The translations under genes and the position numbers were made by a program. From Eonycteris spelaea (Eukaryota; Chordata; Mammalia; Chiroptera; Pteropodidae), in contig PUFA01000315.1 of assembly GCA_003508835.1 (NCBI GenBank), forward strand, positions 1 to 64,000: a stretch of DNA of 64,000 nucleotides, in the 5' to 3' direction. The notes under the pieces were generated by a model. That model had not been told where the DNA came from, did not search any database, and was given only the letters and a program-made list of their open reading frames with translations. Below, piece by piece: positions 36,725-49,827 of the stretch (its first letter is position 1; each line of letters opens with the position of its first letter).

Positions 36725-38105
36725 AGTAAGAAATCAGAAAACAGCCAAGGTTTTATCTCGAATAATACATCAGCATTATTTGTATCAGCAAGGGGGAATC
36801 TGGAAACAACTTAAAAAATTGGAAATAACTATATGGTGAGTGGTTAAATAAATTATGCTAAATCCACTTGGTGAAATATTATATACTACACTATTGTTAA
36901 ATGTGTATAAATATTATGTTAAAATATTTTTTTAAATTATGATTTTGAAAAGAAAGGATAAAAATATTTTTTCAGTATTTTTACAGATTTGTGAAAACTG
37001 AATGATACACAGAAAAGTACTCATAGCAATTATATTGGGGTGGTCAATATATGAGCAAGGTTTTTTCTTTTTCTCTTCATTTTTATGCCTATTCTTACCA
37101 TAAAAAATACATTTCTTTTTAAAACCTAGAGACATTTGCATACGGTGAGCATATAACATACATTATCACTGAAACAAAAGATAAAACTGCCTGGCTATGA
37201 CTTCATTTCCTCTTTAAGGCTGTTCTTAAAGTTCATTTCTAATAAAATAAAATGATTTCATTTCTAAATATACACTCACATGAGAGAACATGAGAACACA
37301 GTGCATTTGGCCCTGAGATCTCTAGTTCCCAAGGAATGTCTACAGACACTTGGCAGTACTTGTCAACTAACAGGAGGATCAGGCAATAATCTATTTCAGT
37401 TCTTAAATATTAAGGCTGCATGTCTATCCCTGATGTAGCTCTTTATTAATAATAATGTTAATGTCTTGATTCCTGTTTGACTCAAATCTCCAAGATTATT
37501 CTCTTTTAATTGTTAACTGGAGGAGAAAAGGATATGTGATAATATTCTAGTCCCGGCACTCAACTTGAACCTTCACAAAGGAAACCACCGTAGAAATTAT
37601 ACTCATCAAAGCAACTAATGCTTCTAGACAAAACTCTGTACTAAATAGCTGACTATCCAATATCAGGAGGCAATTCACTCTATTTCTCTTCCAGGTAATG
37701 AAATAGGTATAATCTGCTGATTGTTCAGGTTCACAAGGTTTTGCATTTTGGTAAAAACACCAAATTTCAGGACCAAATTGTTCTTGCTTTCTAGTTTCTG
37801 AAAATTGTTTTTATCAGTTACCTGAGGAGTTAATAATACTACTGGTGATTTTAACATACATAATATATTTTACAGAAACCAATTTAAAATCCAGGATGCA
37901 GATGTATGATTTTACACTGCAATATATTTGCCATCTGACAACGGCTCTTCAAAAAAATAAAAATAAAATAGAGGAGGTTACTTAGAGTATGTAGAATTTT
38001 TGATAATAGTTGCAGGCTCTTGGAAAATATTTCCACTAAGCTAAAATAGCATGATGAAATAGTATTCTCTGCTGCAAGAATATTTATGTAGAATGAACAA
38101 GTTTG
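36725..38105. other. Intergenic, no gene recognised
   Basis: AT-rich sequence; 36740-37130 has weak L1-like character. No gene. Confidence 0.45.
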
Positions 38106-38109
38106 TCAT

Positions 38110-38330
38110 ATGCTATGATTTATGAATCCTTATGTGCCAACCTTTTCTGAAACATGATCTTTTATAATTCTGAAAACAATCCTATATAATTATCATGACT
38201 ATTTTACAAATAAGGAGAAAAGAGGTTAATTGATTTTCACAGGGCTAAAATGGCATAGCTGGGATTCAAACCCAGGTCTGTCCCATTCTCCTGTGATCAC
38301 TGGTAGTCATCTAGTTCTATTTCTCTCTTT
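38110..38330 (-). mobile_element. MIR-like fragment
   Basis: ACTATTTTACAAATAAGGAG followed by GGCATAGCTGGGATTCAAAC and CCAGGTCTGTC is the antisense MIR core pattern. Confidence 0.7.
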
Positions 38331-38965
38331 AAAAAAAAAAAAAATGGACAAGACATTATTCTCCAACTTTCCCCTCATGAGGAAAACCACTTTATCTTAA
38401 CCTCTGTCGTTATATCACTCTTCTTGACAACACAAGTACTTTCATAGTAGGTCACATTTCCCAAGAATAAGAGTGGTGGCTTTCTCACAGGTTTGCTGCA
38501 TTTGTGAAGACACCTTACTCTCATAGCGTTAACTGTTTCTAAAATACAATATATGGCAAATTAGTTATGGGCAATTTTCTCATTAAAAAAATGTAATCCT
38601 TGGCATGCATATTCTTATGAGTTTTCATTTTTGAAAAATATCTCTTTCCTGACATGAATACTTTGTTTACTTCCTGCCCTGTTTAGTTATATTTTATTTC
38701 ATCCCAAATGTTAATGTCTGTTATTTTTTAAATCTGTGTCCGAATACTAGATTTGTCCAAAACTGCCTATCTTCTTTCACTCTCTTGTGATTCTAGGCCA
38801 GTTTTCAAAGACATGACAGAGGTTATGTGATTTCCAGATTGTGACCAAAGAACAGAGCTTTTATTCCAGCAAAAGTAACTGAGTGAGACAATGCTAACAA
38901 GACCAGTTTTAATCATTGTTTAGATGGTTGCTACATTTTATATTAACTCTCATTTAAGAATATAA

Positions 38966-39012
38966 ATACATACATACATACATACATACATACATACATA
39001 CATACATACATA
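38966..39012. repeat. (CATA)n microsatellite
   Basis: About eleven CATA units, uninterrupted. Confidence 0.95.
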
Positions 39013-40305
39013 GTCTAAGGAAGACTGAGTTAAATTTGGGGCTCTATATTCTAGGTTCCTTTAAAGAACTAATATAGACTTAAAATTTTGATAGAGACAG
39101 CATGTATGATAAGTAATGATTTATTCATATGAGTATTGGATACACACAATATGCAAAGCACTGTGCTTTTAATGAAGGATGCAAAGATGAAAGGTAGGTT
39201 CTCCGTCCTTATAAGCTTGCACTCTAGAAGAGAGAGGTGAAATGTACACACAAGGATGTATGTGATCATAAAATATGTGCAATGAATTAATAGATGGGAT
39301 CAGAGAAAATAAAGACACAATTGTCTTATTTTTCATAATTATAAAAGCTAGCAAAAATATATTTCTGAATAAGAAACTATGTAAGTAATATAAAATCATA
39401 ACAATTCTTTTAAAAGTTATTTTCTTAATTATTTAGATTCTCTTAACTTATCACATGCCATATTGATAATTTCACCTTGAGTCAGTCTAAACTCTTTATT
39501 AGCAAAGAGGCTGGTATTGCTCCCTCACTACCATTGATGTGACTGATATAAATTCAAGTCTTTTCCTGTTAGAAGTAAAATGAATAAATGGATGAGAGTT
39601 AAAATATAACAGCTCATATTTGTGTGGATTATTCACTCTCTTTTCTTTGATCTTTCAGATAGGAAAGTAACACAAAATACTTTCTGAAAGAATAATCATT
39701 ACTTTTTAAGATTTCAAATGATGATAGCAAATAGAGATGAAAGTGGACAACGTGAAACTTTTGTGTACTTTAAGTTGATTGTTAAAGTATATTCGAATCA
39801 AAGAAATTATTCCAGAGAGACCAATGAAAACAAATGGAATTTCTTTTCAGGAGAGGGTATGGATAAGTATTTCGTGTTATGTTAAAAATCTTACTTGAGA
39901 CTTGATCTTTATTTCTAGTAACTCTTCAGTCCCAGTGGCCGTTTATTTTTGAGTTTGTCTTACACTTATTCCAATTTATATTCTGAGAAAAACAGGTTTA
40001 TGTTCTTTCATTAATTTTCACAGCTCTTTAAAGGTCAGTGATTCTCCATGCTAAAAGATATCTGATTATAGTGCTTTATGAATAGAGGGAACAGTTAGAA
40101 ATTCTGATTCTGATCAGGGATCTGGAATGATCTGAGATAAAAGGGAAAGAATTCTAAAACAGCTAAGCAGGACTAAGCTCTTGGGTTGGGTCAAATTTGT
40201 GTCTCCATTTTACAAAAATGTATTTAATAAACATCTACTATGGTCCAGACCTCCCCAAGGAAGAAAACATATCACAAAAGGAATTGAAAGACATTTCTTT
40301 CTTAT
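39013..40305. other. Intergenic; L2-like piece near 39130-39250
   Basis: CAAAGCACTGTGCTTTTAAT and TTCTCCGTCCTTATAAGCTT recall an ancient L2-type repeat. The remainder shows no gene. Confidence 0.4.
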
Positions 40306-40309
40306 GTGG

Positions 40310-40500
40310 CCCAGAGGCTGATCAGGCCAGGCTGGGAATCCCAACTCTGCCAACTAAACCTAGGATTCCTCATCCATAAAAAGAGTGAATTATGCACACC
40401 TTCAATGAAATTGTGAGGATAAAAAAAAAAAAACATAATGTAGTTTATGGAATGTCTGACACATGACAGGCCATCATAAATGATAAGGGTCTAGCTCTGG
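40310..40500 (+). mobile_element. MIR-like fragment
   Basis: CTGGGAATCCCAACTCTGCC, then ATTCCTCATCCATAAAAAGA, TTGTGAGGATAAAAA and AATGTCTGACACATGACAGG follow MIR order. Confidence 0.65.
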
Positions 40501-40844
40501 TCAATTCTTGTTACTTAGGTTATGTGACTATAGGAGTTTTAGGGAAAAAAACTACCAGTTATAAAACTTCAATTCTTTGAAGTTCACTGTTCCTACTTTT
40601 ATTTTCTCATAATTCTCCAAGCAGTTTTGCCTCCCAAGTCACCAAGTTGCTGCAGTTGTATAGGACTCTATAAAAGTCAGGATCTAAGGTAATTGATCTG
40701 GCAATGAATCTATAGCTGGGCGGCAGGGTAGGAAACAGAGGGCAGGGGAGGCATAGGATACATGAACTAAAAGTGTGATTGAGGTCATTAAAATGGGTAA
40801 GAATTTTAGGTAAAAATTCAAGTACACAATTTTTAACAATTTGA

Positions 40845-41370
40845 TTGATTGGTGGGTCTCAAACCCTTGTCTCAGGATGTTTTTACCTTTTTAAAACTTA
40901 TTGAGGACTTCAAAGAGCTTTTGTTTATCTGTGTTATATCTACTGATATTTATCATATTAGAAATTAAATTGAGAAATTTTAAATATATATTAACTTATT
41001 TTTAATAATAAATCCATTGCTTATTAATATACATGTTTATGATAATTTACCCCAAATTAATAAAGAAGATGGCAAGATTTTACATTTATGCAAATTTCTT
41101 TAATGCATAGCCTTACAAAAGAGGACTAGATTTTCACGTTTTATTTCTACATTCAATCTGTAATATGACACATTATGTACTCTCCAGAAAATTTTACTGT
41201 ACACTTGTGAAAGAGTGAGAGTGAACAAAACAATATCCTTTTATTATGAAAATAGTTTATAAAACAATTAGCATGCCACTGTTATTATGAAAATAGTTTT
41301 GACCTCACGGATTCCTGGAAAGAGACTAGGGAACCCCAGGGTCCCTAGATCATAATTCATGTCTTAATTA
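40845..41370. mobile_element. hAT-Charlie type DNA transposon, non-autonomous
   Basis: Landmarks: ACTTATTGAGGACTTCAAAG, AGCTTTTGTTTATCTGTGTT, ATTAGAAATTAAATTGAGAA, TGAGAGTGAACAAAAC, ATTATGAAAATAGTTTTGAC, GGGAACCCCAGGGTCCCTAG. The ends are eroded. The pattern matches a well-known mammalian Charlie-related repeat; the exact name is uncertain. Confidence 0.7.
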
Positions 41371-42510
41371 TTGATTGAACTATTGAAAGTTTTTTTTTAA
41401 CTTTTCAGAAATGGCCTTGACAACATGGCAATCTGCAATCAGTAGTTTTCTTGCTTCTGCAAGTGCCCAATTGATAAAAATAGAAACAAAATCAAAGTTT
41501 TAGTGCTTTGCTTTAAGAATATAGAAAAACTTGGAAACCTGCAGGTACCATGAAAGGTCAGATATCACATATGATAATTTTTCAAACAAAAGTCCAATAT
41601 GAAATGAAGGCTTTCTCACTAGAAAAACTATTTCTTTCCCAGTATACTTTGACAGCTCATCTTGCATAGTTAATAGTGGGTGGTACCTTTTGGTGGCTTG
41701 GTGGCATTTTCATGAATTAAACAAAAACAATAATGAGATAGGCATAGTGATAGTATTTTTGCTGCCATCAACTTAGTGTAAATCTTCTCCTTAACTTTTA
41801 AATTAAAAAAGTTATTCAACTAATAACATTGCTAATTAATAAAGGAAAAGGCATTAAAGAGAACATTTTATAAGAAGTAGATTAGGTCTTTAGGATATAA
41901 ATTAGTCTTGATAAGGACTAAGTCTCCAATGAAAAATGTATGGCAATAGTATTAAAGTTATATTTAACAGTAGAATATTGCTGATTTTATTATTATGCTA
42001 TAAAACTTTCTTACACATTCAATAACTGCATTAAAGTATCCACTGCTATACAGAGGGAACATATTAAATTTTTGTGGTCAGTTATGCCAACAGAATTGCT
42101 CAATCTAATAATAACCTCATTGAAAAGTCTATTATAGAAATTAAAGCCTTTCAATGGAGAACAAGATAGGAGCCTATATGAAATGTAGGAGGCTGGCTGT
42201 TAGGTATGACTAGTCCAAAAGGTCCCATCGCCAGATCAGGCACTTTACTTAGACAGATAGGAACAATATTCCCTCATACAAGCATAGAAAATGCTTTTCC
42301 TATTAATTTAGCATCGCCATTCAACATTATGGAGGGTTCTCTGCATATTAGTATGCAACTGAAATTTTCACATTTTTATTAATCTTAGCTTTAAATATTA
42401 ATTTGAGCAGATAACACTTTCTGATCTGTTTTATGTTTTTAAATATTGAGGAGAGAAAAGGAATAACCCCTGGAAACAACATTTAGTGAAAAAATTCCTT
42501 TAGGTTTATA
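41371..42510. other. Intergenic, no gene recognised
   Basis: AT-rich, nothing assigned. Confidence 0.5.
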
Positions 42511-42511
42511 G

Positions 42512-42860
42512 TAGTCCTCCTTACCTGCAGGAGATGCCTGAAACCTCAGGTAGTACCAAACCCTATATACATTATGTTGTTTCCTAGACATACATACCTA
42601 TGATAAAGTCTAATTCACAAATTAAGCACAGTAAGAGACTAACAATAATAATAATAAAATAGAACAATTATAACAACATGCTAAATAAAAGTTATGTGAA
42701 TGTGATATCCCTGTCTCAAAATATCTCATTGTACTATACCCACACTTCTTTGATGATACCTTATCCATGTCATGAGATGAAATGTGCAATTCATTTAATA
42801 TTTTTGGACCACAGTTGAACTGAAACCATGGAAAAGTGAAACAGCAAATAAGGGGGATTA
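42512..42860. mobile_element. Tigger-like MITE
   Basis: The left end TAGTCCTCCTTACC and right end AAATAAGGGGGATTA act as inverted termini. Internal AGATGCCTGAAACCTCAGGT, AGTACCAAACCCTATATACA and AAAAGTTATGTGAATGTG match a common mammalian Tigger-derived element. A 114-codon antisense frame here is fortuitous. Confidence 0.75.
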
Positions 42861-43239
42861 AGGTAAATAAATTCACCAAGAAGAGGGAGTCATGTAACTT
42901 AAAGCTGGTTACAATGAGTAGTATAGTCCAAGGTGGCAAAAGTAAATTTTCTGATTGAATAAGCAATCAAAGAAGCAACAAATTAAAAAACAAAAAACAA
43001 AAACAAAAAAAAACACCCCACCCATGTTCTTTGTTTTCTCATTCTGGCCACAAAATTTTAAAGGGCATGTAGCTACTAAAGCAAGCAGAAGATACAAAAA
43101 ACAAATAGTGGTCCTCTCTCACACACAAAGAGACCAATTTCATGTTGGCACTATAAGAAAGCCTGGGTCCACACAGCATTTTGATTTCACACTGGTAGTA
43201 ACAAAGGGTATTATGAAAGAGTAATCAGGAACAAAGATT

Positions 43240-44330
43240 AGAGTGGAAATAAATTAATGGAGGCTATAAAGATTAATGAAACTAAGAACTTAATTTTTTG
43301 AAAGATAAACTATACAAAACCTTTAGCTAGACTTGACAAGAAAAAAGGAAGACTCAAATAGATAAAATTATAAATGAAAGCAGAGACATTACACTAACAG
43401 AAATACAGACAGACTACTTGTAAACAATCATATACCAACAAATTAGATAACTTAGAAATGGATAAATTCCAAGAAACATATAACCTACCAAGATAAAATC
43501 ATGAAAAAATAGAAACTCTGAACAGACCAATTACTAATAGTAAGATTAAATCAGTAATGTGAAAAAAAAAACAAAAAAAAAAAACAAAAAAAAAAAAAAA
43601 AAAACTCCCCCGAGGACTAGATGGCTTTACAGGTGAATTCTACTAAACATCCTAACATTAATTTATACCAATCCTTCTCAAGCTCTTCCAAAAAATTACA
43701 GAGGAAACACATCCAAACTAAGGCCAGCATTAGCCTCATACAGACTAATTTACTTGTAGTAAATTACAGGCCAATAACCTGATGAACATAGATGCACAAA
43801 TCGTCAACACAATATTAGCAGACCAAATTCAACAGTATATTAAGAGGATCATACACCATGATCAGGTGGAATTTTTCCCTGCAAAGCATGGATGCTTCAA
43901 AATATGCAAATCAACAAATTTAACATACAACATTAAAAAAATAAAATAAAAATCATATGATCGCTTCAATAGATGCCAAAAATGCATTTGACAAAATTCC
44001 ACTTCCTTTCACAGTGAAAACTCTCAACAAACTAGGTATAGTAGAAGAATACCTCAACGTAATAAAGGCCATATATGACAAGCCCACAGCTAATCATTCT
44101 CAATGGTGAAAAGCTAGAAACTTTCCCTCTACAATTGGGAATAAGACAAGGTTGCCCATTCTTACTGCTTTTATTGAGCATAGTACTAGAAGTCCTAGCC
44201 AGAGTAATTAATCAAGAGAAAGAATTAAAAAGCATCCAAAGTGATGTTAATGATCTGTTATTATTACATTTGGCCCCTTTATTTAGATACCATAACTACA
44301 TTAACTTCCTAAAAGCAGCCTCATTGTAGA
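43240..44330 (+). mobile_element. L1 ORF2 reverse-transcriptase region, degraded
   Basis: Sense ORF2: AACTATACAAAACCTTTAGC, ATGGCTTTACAGGTGAATTC, ATACACCATGATCAGGTGGA, and a frame at 44075-44329 reading LGIRQGCPF and [14 protein letters not shown], typical of the RT core. An A-rich run at about 43562-43603 interrupts it. Frameshifts and stops kill it. Confidence 0.88.
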
Positions 44331-44854
44331 GGCCTGTTCAGCATTTCTGTCAGTTCATATGGTCTGATTTCAGATTATCACCTTCATAGGAGCAGGGAGA
44401 GGGGTAGTGTTCATAAGAGTCACATTATACTTCTCCCTCTTATTCTATGTAGTGTTTTTATGATATTCTGTCTCATATTATGTAGTGTTGACAGAAGAAC
44501 ACTATATACCCTGGTTACATGACAACCTACAATGCTCCAATTATGGAAAGTGAATAAGGGAAATGGTCTATTTATTTGGTCTTTATCTAAAATTCATTTC
44601 ATGATCCACTCATCAGAATATCCAACCAGTAGTTTCACCTGCAGTTCACCTACAGTTCGCTCTTCTCCTTCTGCTTCACCTCTTACACAACTCCCTCTAA
44701 GGCCTTAAATAACAGCCATGGAATATTGGCAATCTCCTCAGGTTTTGACGTTCTTAGCAAATGTATTGCTTTAAGAAACTTGGGACTGCAAAGGATTAGT
44801 TTCTGCAAACAGTTGGTAATTATCCATCCCAATCCTTGAAGTTAGCATAACGCA
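44331..44854. other. Intergenic, unassigned
   Basis: May belong with the unidentified open segment to its right (antisense). No recognised repeat. Confidence 0.35.
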
Positions 44855-45430
44855 TTATTTGGGTTTTCCTACTTCTGGAGTAGGTCTTTGATCTGTGGTA
44901 CTTCGGTATACTGGGCCAGATGCCCTACGTTTTGTATAAATTGTTGAGCAAACAATGTCAAATGACAAGGCATCAAACACTCCAGGCCTGTCATAAAACT
45001 CCTGGGAAGGAAGTGATAGGTGTACAGATCCTCCACTGCCTATCACATCCTGGACTAGGAGCCAGGCATCTAGAAGCCAAACAATAGACTCTGGAAGAGC
45101 ATCTTGACCCTTGTGCTGTAGGGATTTTGATTGGAAAAACACTAGCACCTCTCTGTCATGATCAGGTTTCTGGATCTAGCATTGTGGTACAGATGTTGGA
45201 CCAATAATAGCTTGATCTATCACCTCAGAATTCTACCAGTATTGAGGTCCTTGAAAGTTCAACTGTACCTGATTTCCATGCTCAACAAAAGGCCCAAGCC
45301 CTTCTGAAGACACAGCCTTCAAGGGATCAGTCTCAGACAAGTTTATTCTAAACTTTCCTGCTTTATTCTTTTGTATATTTTCAATATACATATTAAAGTC
45401 CTTTTTGTAATATTAGCTCTTCCATTTCCT
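44855..45430 (-). pseudogene. Unidentified coding-like remnant, possibly a processed pseudogene
   Basis: On the - strand an open segment of 97 codons (44855-45148) reads like protein (LPESIVWLLDAWLLVQDVIG, FYDRPGVFDALSFDIVCSTI, TPEVGKPK-stop). The sequence upstream to about 45430 also reads coding-like (GLGPFVEHGNQVQLNFQGPQ) but holds stops. No ATG begins the open segment. I do not recognise the parent. It could be a retrocopy, retroviral debris or chance. L1 pieces flank it. Confidence 0.3.
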
Positions 45431-45690
45431 CTCATGTAAAATCTTCCTCTTTTTTTGATCTTTTGGCTCTTTCAAAGAAAAAAAAAAGTTCCTTAAATGA
45501 CAAGAATGGCTCACAGTGCCTAAACTCCAAAAACAATGTGATTTGTGCTAAACATCTACTTTCTTTGGGTCTGAGGGGTCTAGAATTTTGGTGCCTGCAA
45601 AGCAGAGTATGCCTACGTGTCCAGCTCCCAATGAAAGTCTTAGTCACTTGGTCCCTAATGAGCTGTCCTTGTACATAACACTTTGTACAT

Positions 45691-45711
45691 GTATATATAT
45701 ATATATATATA
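45691..45711. repeat. (TA)n microsatellite
   Basis: About ten TA units, directly before an antisense L1 and probably part of its tail region. Confidence 0.9.
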
Positions 45712-46492
45712 TTTATTTAAATTAGTTTCAAATATACAGGACATTGGTTAGACATCTATAATGTTCATAAAATGATCCTCCCAATTCTTCCCTCCCTCCC
45801 CTGGACCTCCACTTAGCCATCATATTAATGCTAATTGCATTCCTTCTGCCCTGCTCCCTGGGCCCAACTATCAAGCACTAATTTGTACTTCTTTAACCCT
45901 TCACCCCATTCTCTCAGCCTCCCAGCCCCCTTTTTCTCTGTTTGTCACCAAATCCTCCACTATATTTGTGAGTCTGTTTTTGTCTAGTTTGAAATCATGT
46001 GGTACTGATCTTTCTTATCCAATCTTCTGTTGATGGGCATTTAGGTTGCTTCCATATCTTGGCTATTGTAAATTGTGCTTCCATGAATATTGGAGTGCAT
46101 AGATCTTTACGAATTTGTTTTGGTTTACTTTGCATAAATACCCAGAAGTGCAATTGCTGGGCCAAAAAGTATATCCATTTTTAATTTTTTGAAGAACCTC
46201 CATACTGTTTTCCATAGCGGCTGTACCAATTTGCAGTTCCACCAACAATGTATGAGGGTTCTCTTTCTCCGTATTATCACCAATACTTGCTGTTTTTTTA
46301 TTTATTGATGATAGCCATTCTGACAGGTGTGAGGTGATATCTCATTGTGCTTTTAATTTGCATTTCTCTGATGATTAGTGACCTTGAGCATCTTTTCATG
46401 TCTGTTAGCCATCTGTATTTCCTCTTTGGAGAAGTATCTGTTCAGGTCTTCTGCCCAATTTTTAATTGGATTGTTTGTTTTTTTTGTTGAGT
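45712..46492 (-). mobile_element. L1 3' end, antisense
   Basis: Complement of L1 3'UTR and ORF2: ATGTTCATAAAATGATCCTC, GGCATTTAGGTTGCTTCCAT, AAGTGCAATTGCTGGGCCAA, CCATACTGTTTTCCATAGCG, TTCTGACAGGTGTGAGGTGA, TGATGATTAGTGACCTTGAG. It stops abruptly at about 46492 (5' truncation). Confidence 0.9.
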
Positions 46493-47665
46493 TGTAGGGA
46501 GAGGACTTTTAAAAGCTTCCACCTGATTTCCTCCAGAGTCTGCTCAAGTACCTTTTTCCTTTTGCTGATTTTGCTTTGTGTTATTTCCCTGTAATAAATC
46601 TTAGTCATGAGCATAATTACATTCTTAGTCTGCTGGGTCATTCTGGTGAATTATCAAATCTGAGGATAATGTTGGGGATACCTAACGCAGGGACTACACT
46701 ATATACAGTTCCTCAACGAACCAACATCTCCCATTTTCTCATTTCCTTGTAATTCTCTTCTTTCCTTAAAACATCCAGAGCCATTTTCACATTTTGCTGC
46801 ATTCTTCATCTTTGTGCTTTGCTCAGTGATTTCTCCTGTCAATTCAACATTTTGTCTTCCACATTTCAGGGATTCCTCAAAATTCCTGGTCCAGTGAGGG
46901 CATTTGCTCTGCAAAATTGATGTGGATTTATTTTTTAAAAGAATAAACTTTTCTATCATCTCTAAAGATTTTAGATGTGGGTAGGCTTGCAGGCACATTT
47001 TATCAGTTTATAATCTGATCTCCCAGTCTTCTGTTGTTTGTCAGGTAAAATGGAAAGAGAAAATATTTAGCTAGGACTATAAACCCATCTTTGATTTTTG
47101 CTTGCTTTCAATTCAATTTAGCAAGTATTTAGTTAGGAATTAGTGCCAAGAAAAACCAATGTATTCAAGAATATAGACATATATGTGTGTGTATATATAT
47201 GTATGTATTTATGTGTATATATTTCTATGTCTGATTTTGACTTTTGTTAGTTTATTACCACATAACATTTTTAATAAAAATGTAGTGTCAATTGTGATGT
47301 AGAGAAATAAGCACAAAAGAAATGTACAGCTAAAGGTAGACCTGTTTATTGGAGATAAAAATATAAAATTACAATTCTTATAGAAGTATAAACAATTGCA
47401 AATTCAACTGAATTCAACACATACATTGAATATCAATTCTATTAGTAGATGCTATAGGCAATTTTAAGACATCAACCAATTTGTCTTAACAAATTAGGTC
47501 TGATCTAATAAAGTATTATAATTTACCCCCAAAATCAAGCACTTGCGATAGGTTATTGTTATTATTTTTAAAATCTATAAAATAACACTTCACTTAACCT
47601 AAATAAATGCCATCAAAAATACTTCAATTAACTGACTGTGATGTTCCTTATGAACTTCATATCTA
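46493..47665. other. Intergenic, no gene recognised
   Basis: Includes a TG/TA-rich low-complexity patch at 47178-47225. A 99-codon antisense frame at 46699-46998 shows no known family. Confidence 0.45.
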
Positions 47666-47669
47666 GATG

Positions 47670-47890
47670 GCCCAGATTGGTATACAAACTCTACCATTGC
47701 TGACTGTGCAAGGTTGAGCTTGTAGCTTAACCTCTCTTAGCTTCAGTTACCTCATCTGTAAGATTGGCATAATAGCATTTACTTAGAGTTGTGACAATTA
47801 GATACGTTGATATAAGTTAAGTGCTTGATATAGTGCCTTGGAATATAAAGCACATGTAAGTTTCAGTTACTATGATTACCATTATCATTT
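47670..47890 (+). mobile_element. MIR
   Basis: Good MIR order: CTCTACCATTGCTGACTGTG, TTAACCTCTCTTAGCTTCAG, CCTCATCTGTAAGATTGGCA, TAGTGCCTTGGAATATAAAG. A second partial MIR-like piece follows at 47930-48060. Confidence 0.75.
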
Positions 47891-48060
47891 CACACTGGCT
47901 AAGAAAACAGATAACAGGTTATATTCCCATTTCGACCATTTACATTAGAGTGTCTTTGAGCAAGTCACTCATCAACCTTCGGTTTCTTCCCCTATGAATT
48001 TAAGAATTTAAATTCATGATTTCAAAGATTCTACCTAATTCTTCAATTCCAAGTTTATTA

Positions 48061-49739
48061 AAGGATTCTTTTTTATTAGAAACATTCATAATGTCCTCTC
48101 ATTCTACTCTGAGTATGTGAGCCCCAAATTGAGTCCCTATGGAACATATTGTTTAATCACTCATTCAACATTATATTATTATATTATTATATATTTCTAC
48201 ATGTGAATGTGTTCTTCACATCACTCCACTCCAGGCCAGACAATAAGGACTTTAAAAAGAAAGGCCTGTTCTTTCCTGTTTGCACATAATAAATATTGAT
48301 TCTTTATTCCATCATAATGCATGAATTGACTAGATGCCAAGCACTACTCTAGCTAGGCACTGAAGAAAAAATAATCTGATTCCTGGTCTCAAAGAATTCA
48401 TTATAGTGGACCAACCAATGAAATGTAATTACAATAACATATAATAAATGCAATAATAAAAGACATAGTGATCAAATATGCTAGAATGACTCACAAAAAA
48501 TTATTTTTCAGAAAAAATGTGAACTGGTTTCTTGAAAGATGAATATCAGTTCCTCAGACGGAATTAAAAATGAAATAAAATGGTCGCCTGTTCTAAAATA
48601 TCTTATGCATATATAATAGATCTGTTGTATCAAGTTTTGATTTATTATACTGAAGCTGGCAAGGTTTTGGTTTCACCGAAGCAAGTGGACACCCCTAATG
48701 TCAATTATCTGAAGTAGAGGTGTGACTTCAAATCTTTCTCTTCCCTACCATAACCAATTCATCACCAAATCCTATGTATACTACCTCCTACTTTTTTTTC
48801 TTGAATCTGTTCATTTCTTTACATCTGAACTAACTCCACCCTAGTCCAAGCCAGCATCATGTATCACCTGGGCCATTGCAATAGCCTCCTAGTCAGTTCT
48901 CCTATATTTACTATTGCCCTCCTACCATACACCCTTCGTACTATATCTTAAAAGGTTATTAAAAAATAGTCATGGGCCTTTCCTGTCCTGAATAATTCAG
49001 ACCAAAAGCCATTAGGTGGGGCTGGCACAGTGTCAGAGCCCAGCCAAGGTGAAGAGTATGTCCACATTGGGATGGAGGGGTGATTGCATTTTGGAGCCCT
49101 TTCAAAGGTGTGTCCTTGTGGGAGGGCAGCCTGGCGTAGGTTGGAACCTGAGTGAAGTGAGTGGAGCATCTGCTCAGGAGAGTAGCCCAGTACAAAAGTG
49201 TGGGAACCTACAGTACAATGAAGGCAAACTGCATAGCAACGAGAGGTTGGTTACATGTGGGGCAATGGAAAGTTAAGTACATATACATCAAGGATAATGG
49301 GAACCAGGTTTCTCATTGTAAGGGAAAGGAGTTACACAAGTAGAAAAGAGTATAACCAAAATGAATGATTCCTGTCGCATTGTGTTGGAACTGGAAGTTT
49401 TGGTGTGAAATCATAGTTTTTATATATGTAAATGTGAACGTGTGTGCGTGTGCGCATATATTCCCTATCTCTGCCCACTGAGAAGGCTGGGAAGTAACAA
49501 AAGCATAGAGCATGCCTATCCCTAGATCTTGCTATCCAAATATCATTCTCCCAAAGAACCACAGCTTCTTGTAAAAATAAATGGCTGGAATCACGGTTCA
49601 GGCGGGAAAAATACTACCTCTTCAACTCTCTAGTCTGACACTGAAATCAGCGTCACTTCAGTCAAGCTTTCCTTTTTCCGTAAAATTTCTCCTTTCGGCC
49701 TCACTGCACCCACCAACCAGAAGAATCTTCTATAGCGGC
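48061..49739. other. Promoter-proximal intergenic; L2-like piece and unassigned repeat-like block
   Basis: 48310-48480 resembles an L2-type repeat (GATGCCAAGCACTACTCTAG, CTGGTCTCAAAGAATTC). The GC-richer block 48980-49340 looks like an old interspersed repeat but was not assigned. Its several 60-86 codon frames overlap on both strands and look random. Confidence 0.4.
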
Positions 49740-49803
49740 GACTTCCCTTTATGAACAGGGTCACAGGAAAATCGCACGCCTAAACTCGCCCTAGGGTTTC
49801 CCC

Positions 49804-49817
49804 GTCACCATAGCAAC
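49804..49817. promoter_or_regulatory. RFX X-box (GTCACCATAGCAAC)
   Basis: A perfect fit to the two-half-site RFX consensus GTNRCC-N(0-3)-RGYAAC with a 2-bp spacer. RFX1-3 bind such palindromic X-boxes in many CpG-island promoters. It sits 11 bp before a GC box. Binding itself is inferred. Confidence 0.75.
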
Positions 49818-49827
49818 GGAGCAGGAA

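Noticed and set aside
42622..42966. 114-codon antisense frame with hydrophobic stretches
   Set aside because: Lies mostly within a Tigger-like non-coding MITE; hydrophobicity reflects AT-rich DNA.
44075..44329. 84-codon frame with reverse-transcriptase motifs as an active gene
   Set aside because: It is a fragment of a frame-broken L1 ORF2.
1..49700. Search for CRISPR arrays, bacterial operons or phage-like systems
   Set aside because: No regularly spaced direct repeats with unique spacers and no prokaryotic gene organisation; all repeats seen are eukaryotic transposons or microsatellites.
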